64,000 bases of DNA from Yunchengibacter salinarum (GTDB lineage Bacteria > Pseudomonadota > Alphaproteobacteria > Sphingomonadales > Kordiimonadaceae): the NCBI RefSeq assembly GCF_037658235.1, contig NZ_JBBJLN010000002.1, forward strand, positions 62,001-126,000. Reading direction: 5' to 3'. The notes beneath the pieces were generated by a model. It did no database searches and was not told the DNA's origin. It saw only the letters and a list, made by a program, of their open reading frames with translations. Each line of letters starts with the position of its first letter. Position 1 is the stretch's first letter. Below, piece by piece: positions 61,718 through 64,000 of the stretch. The position numbers and the translations under genes are program-made.

Positions 61718-62830
61718 TCAATGCGTTTGCGGATAACGTTTGCTCAAGTTTTGTTCATGTCGCCAGGCGCGGAACAGGGCGAGCAGGCCGCTTGGCCGGA
61801 AACCGCGGCGCCGATTGGCCGCGCCGATGCGATAGAGATGGCGGAACTGATCCGCCAATGTGCGGTAAGCCTGCCAGAGCGTGGTGCGGCTGTCCCAGAT
61901 ATGGGTGGCCTCGCCGCCCGCGCCGTTGATTTCAAGGATGCGGAATCCGTGGCCCGCCCGGAAGGCTTCGAAATCGCCGAAGCGCACGTCGAACCGGCCA
62001 AAGTGGAAATCGGGCATGGCCTTGGCGATGTCATCGAAACGGTCGGTCATGGCCTGTGTGACATGATCCGCGCCATTGCGGAAAATGGTGCCGCGACAAT
62101 GGTTTCCGGCAAAGGCCAAGCGTATTTTTTCGCCTTTGGGGACCACCGTGTCCAGCCGGTCCCGGAAGCGGTCCAGATAAAGGTGAGGCAGGGCACCGGC
62201 GCGGGTGTCCGCCATGATCAGATCCCTGAGCGTGCGGTGGCCGTCACCGGTGACGCGGGGAAAATATTTCAGCGTCAGGCTGATGATGCGGCCCTGTGCC
62301 TCCCCCGGATAGCGCACATAGAAAACGCCGGCCTCGCCCTCTTCGTCCACAAGCGCCTGAACCAGGAAATGCCCGCCTTCGGGGAAGGCGGCGATATAGG
62401 CTTTCAACGCCTCGGCGCTGTCGATCTTCTGAACGCCCGCGCCGCGCATCCCCATGTCCGGCTTGGCGACGCAGGGATAGGTGATGCCCGCCGCGTTCAT
62501 GGCCTGCTCCGCCCTTGCAAGGGTGGCGGCCATATCGCCGTCGCGGGTGATGGTCACATAAGGCGACAGCCAGTGCCGCATATGGTCCGGCACCGTGCTC
62601 ATCACCTCTGTCTTGCTTTCGCCGATCAGGCCGGACAGCGGCAGATGCGGGTTCACATTGGTGGGCAGGCTGGCGCCCAGATGTCGCAGCGACAGCCAGG
62701 CGATATAGGCGGCGATGGGGGTGTAGAACAGCCTTGGATTGGCGAATTCGAAACTGGAAATGGCCGCCGCGCTGTCGTCCAGCGGCGGCATTCCGGCATG
62801 GGGGGCATCGGTGCGGGGCAGCGGGTCCAT
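61718..62830 (-). CDS. ATP-grasp domain ligase-like protein
   Basis: A 370-residue protein. After a polar N-terminus the segment FYTPIAAYIAWLSLRHLGASLPTNVNP includes a possible membrane or amphipathic helix, then comes an ATP-grasp domain with VAKPDMGMRGAGVQKI (ATP-loop lysine) and LEINGAGGEATHIW (Mg2+-binding Glu/Asn). Such enzymes couple a carboxylate to an amine or thiol. The start is ATG 62830, five bases after the DedA stop, with AAGGA upstream, so the pair is translated from one mRNA. Substrate unknown. Confidence 0.8.
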   Translation of the reverse strand: MDPLPRTDAPHAGMPPLDDSAAAISSFEFANPRLFYTPIAAYIAWLSLRHLGASLPTNVNPHLPLSGLIGESKTEVMSTVPDHMRHWLSPYVTITRDGDMAATLARAEQAMNAAGITYPCVAKPDMGMRGAGVQKIDSAEALKAYIAAFPEGGHFLVQALVDEEGEAGVFYVRYPGEAQGRIISLTLKYFPRVTGDGHRTLRDLIMADTRAGALPHLYLDRFRDRLDTVVPKGEKIRLAFAGNHCRGTIFRNGADHVTQAMTDRFDDIAKAMPDFHFGRFDVRFGDFEAFRAGHGFRILEINGAGGEATHIWDSRTTLWQAYRTLADQFRHLYRIGAANRRRGFRPSGLLALFRAWRHEQNLSKRYPQTH

Positions 62831-62835
62831 GGCGT

Positions 62836-63450
62836 TCAATCGTCCTTTTCCGGGAAGGGCAGGCGGGCTACCGACTTGATATGCCGCATCAGGCGCGGCA
62901 TCAGGATAATGATGGCGATGGCCAGCACAAGGGCCCCGATCACGCCCCACACGCCGCCGATTTTGGACAGAAGCCGCTGTGTGTTCGATACGAAAAGCAC
63001 CATGCCGCTGACCCACACAAGGGCCGCCACCGTCATGGTGATCCAGAAACGCCAGACCGAGAAGCGCAGAAAGCCGAAGCTGATATAGGTGGGCACCCGC
63101 GTGCCCGGCAGAAAGCGGGAGAAAAACAGAATGGGGATTTCCCGCCCCTTCAGCCAGCGCCGGAAGCGCCGGATACGCCTGAGCGGCAGGCGTCGCCGCA
63201 ACCAGCGCACGGAGCGCGCCAATCGCCCCACCATATAAACGCCCACATCGCCCAGCGAAATGCCCGCCACCAGCCCGCCAATGGCGAACTCGACGGGCAG
63301 GCTGTCATTGCCCACCAGCAGGGAGCCCGCGATCAGGGCGCCGTCTTCGGTGATCAGGGTCGCCACCGCCAGAAGGGCCGCCATGGCCAGCGGTGCATTG
63401 CCGATGGCGGTGACAAAATCAATGATGCTGCTGGCGCTGGTTTCGGTCAT
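62836..63450 (-). CDS. DedA/VTT family membrane protein
   Basis: A 204-residue membrane protein of the DedA (SNARE-associated/VTT) family. EDGALIAGSLL near the N-terminus and the FFSRFLPGTRVPTYISFGFLRFSVWRFW segment with the conserved RFLPG-TR motif are diagnostic; DedA proteins translocate undecaprenyl phosphate or phospholipid, or affect membrane homeostasis. ATG 63450 follows AGGGAAGG. The ATP-grasp gene begins five bases after its stop. A positively charged loop (RRRLPLRRIRRFRRWLKGR) is notable. Confidence 0.87.
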   Translation of the reverse strand: MTETSASSIIDFVTAIGNAPLAMAALLAVATLITEDGALIAGSLLVGNDSLPVEFAIGGLVAGISLGDVGVYMVGRLARSVRWLRRRLPLRRIRRFRRWLKGREIPILFFSRFLPGTRVPTYISFGFLRFSVWRFWITMTVAALVWVSGMVLFVSNTQRLLSKIGGVWGVIGALVLAIAIIILMPRLMRHIKSVARLPFPEKDD

Positions 63451-63622
63451 GGCCTTCCCTGTTGCCGCGGGCGGCGGAATGGCGCCCACCTGCGGCGTCA
63501 TGAGCCACAGTTGGCCCGTGATTGCAAGTGCCAAGGGGATCACACCGGGTCACAGCCCGGTCAGGTCGGCCCCGGCGCGCATGGGCCGGGGCCGATCGTG
63601 GAACAGGGACAGGGCGGTAAGG

Positions 63623-64000
63623 TCAGGGTACCAGAACCACGGGCACGCCCGCCGTGTGGGCCAGGCTGTTGGCCACGCTGCCCAGCAGCAGGTCTGCCAC
63701 CTTGGAACGGCCCCGGCGCCCCACAAAGATCATATTGGCCTTTTCGCGCTTGGCGGTTTCATGGATGGTTTCTACCGGGTGGCCCCAGAAGAATTCGCCG
63801 CTGATGTCCACGCCGCTGTCTTCGTGCTTCTTCATGATGGCATCGAGGATTTCCTGCTTGGCGGTGGCTTCTTCCTGCTTCTTGTCCAGCGGGCGATGGG
63901 CCATTTCGTCCAGCGTCAGCGGCTGAATGCCGGACCATGGGATCACCGTGATCAGGCGCACCTTGGCGCCGGTCTGCCGTGCCAGTGTAATCGCCCTGTC
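63623..64000 (-). CDS. Universal stress protein UspA, N-terminus cut by window edge
   Basis: At least 125 residues of a UspA-type protein, open to base 64000. The ATP-binding pattern GRRGRSKVADLLLGSVANSLAHTAGVPVVLVP ends the protein and DRAITLARQTGAKVRLITV is the first visible strand-helix unit. Members bind ATP and are induced under starvation or stress. It is on the same strand as the DedA gene, 172 bases upstream, so it is probably transcribed separately. Confidence 0.9.
   Translation of the reverse strand, partial: DRAITLARQTGAKVRLITVIPWSGIQPLTLDEMAHRPLDKKQEEATAKQEILDAIMKKHEDSGVDISGEFFWGHPVETIHETAKREKANMIFVGRRGRSKVADLLLGSVANSLAHTAGVPVVLVP

Overview
The window is a gene-dense, GC-rich stretch of an alphaproteobacterial chromosome. 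Several things point to Alphaproteobacteria: the gene orders ffh-rpsP-rimM-trmD-rplS followed by leuCDB-asd, and zapE-mdh-sucCD-sucA-odhB-lpdA; a complete ccoNOQP-ccoGHIS set; a COQ9-family protein; and a DUF2336 protein. The order or genus cannot be fixed by eye. A Kordiimonadales/Sphingomonadales-like marine or brackish aerobe would fit, but that is a guess. No tRNA, rRNA, CRISPR array, insertion sequence or prophage was recognised.

Layout: 1-2.6 kb holds the end of a TonB-dependent receptor, a DUF6580 membrane protein and a sorbosone/glucose dehydrogenase-cytochrome c fusion whose 3' end is triplicated in tandem. 2.6-5.5 kb (minus strand) holds a DUF2189 membrane protein and a chemoreceptor. 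5.9-14.0 kb is the whole cbb3 oxidase locus, structural genes then assembly genes, behind a near-consensus FNR/FixK box. 14.0-21.5 kb holds a PLP decarboxylase, rimO, the minus-strand run dapF-mtaB-ftsY and a DASS anion transporter. 21.6-32.9 kb is the ffh/ribosomal protein/tRNA methylation block followed by leucine biosynthesis and asd, interrupted at 25.6-28.6 kb by a Fur-box gene of unknown function and a PEP-CTERM/EpsD pair.

33-52.7 kb is centred on the TCA cycle: an M2 peptidase lipoprotein, a CoA-ester lyase, sdhCDAB, a small accessory patch (DUF2335 protein, solute-binding protein, tyrosine phosphatase), zapE, then mdh, sucCD, sucA, odhB and lpdA. 52.8-64 kb holds xerC, a COQ9 gene, rpsU, a TPP-dependent enzyme, an MBL-fold hydrolase, a YheT-type hydrolase, a DUF2336 protein, DoxX, a DedA/ATP-grasp pair and a universal stress protein cut by the window edge.

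Taken together, the window encodes a respiratory core: succinate oxidation and 2-oxoglutarate to malate steps of the TCA cycle, feeding a high-affinity cbb3 terminal oxidase used at low oxygen. Most genes are housekeeping. The least explained parts are the Fur-box/Cys-cluster gene, the exosortase-linked pair, the DedA/ATP-grasp pair, the tandem 76-bp and 128-bp repeats, and the palindromes before sdhC.
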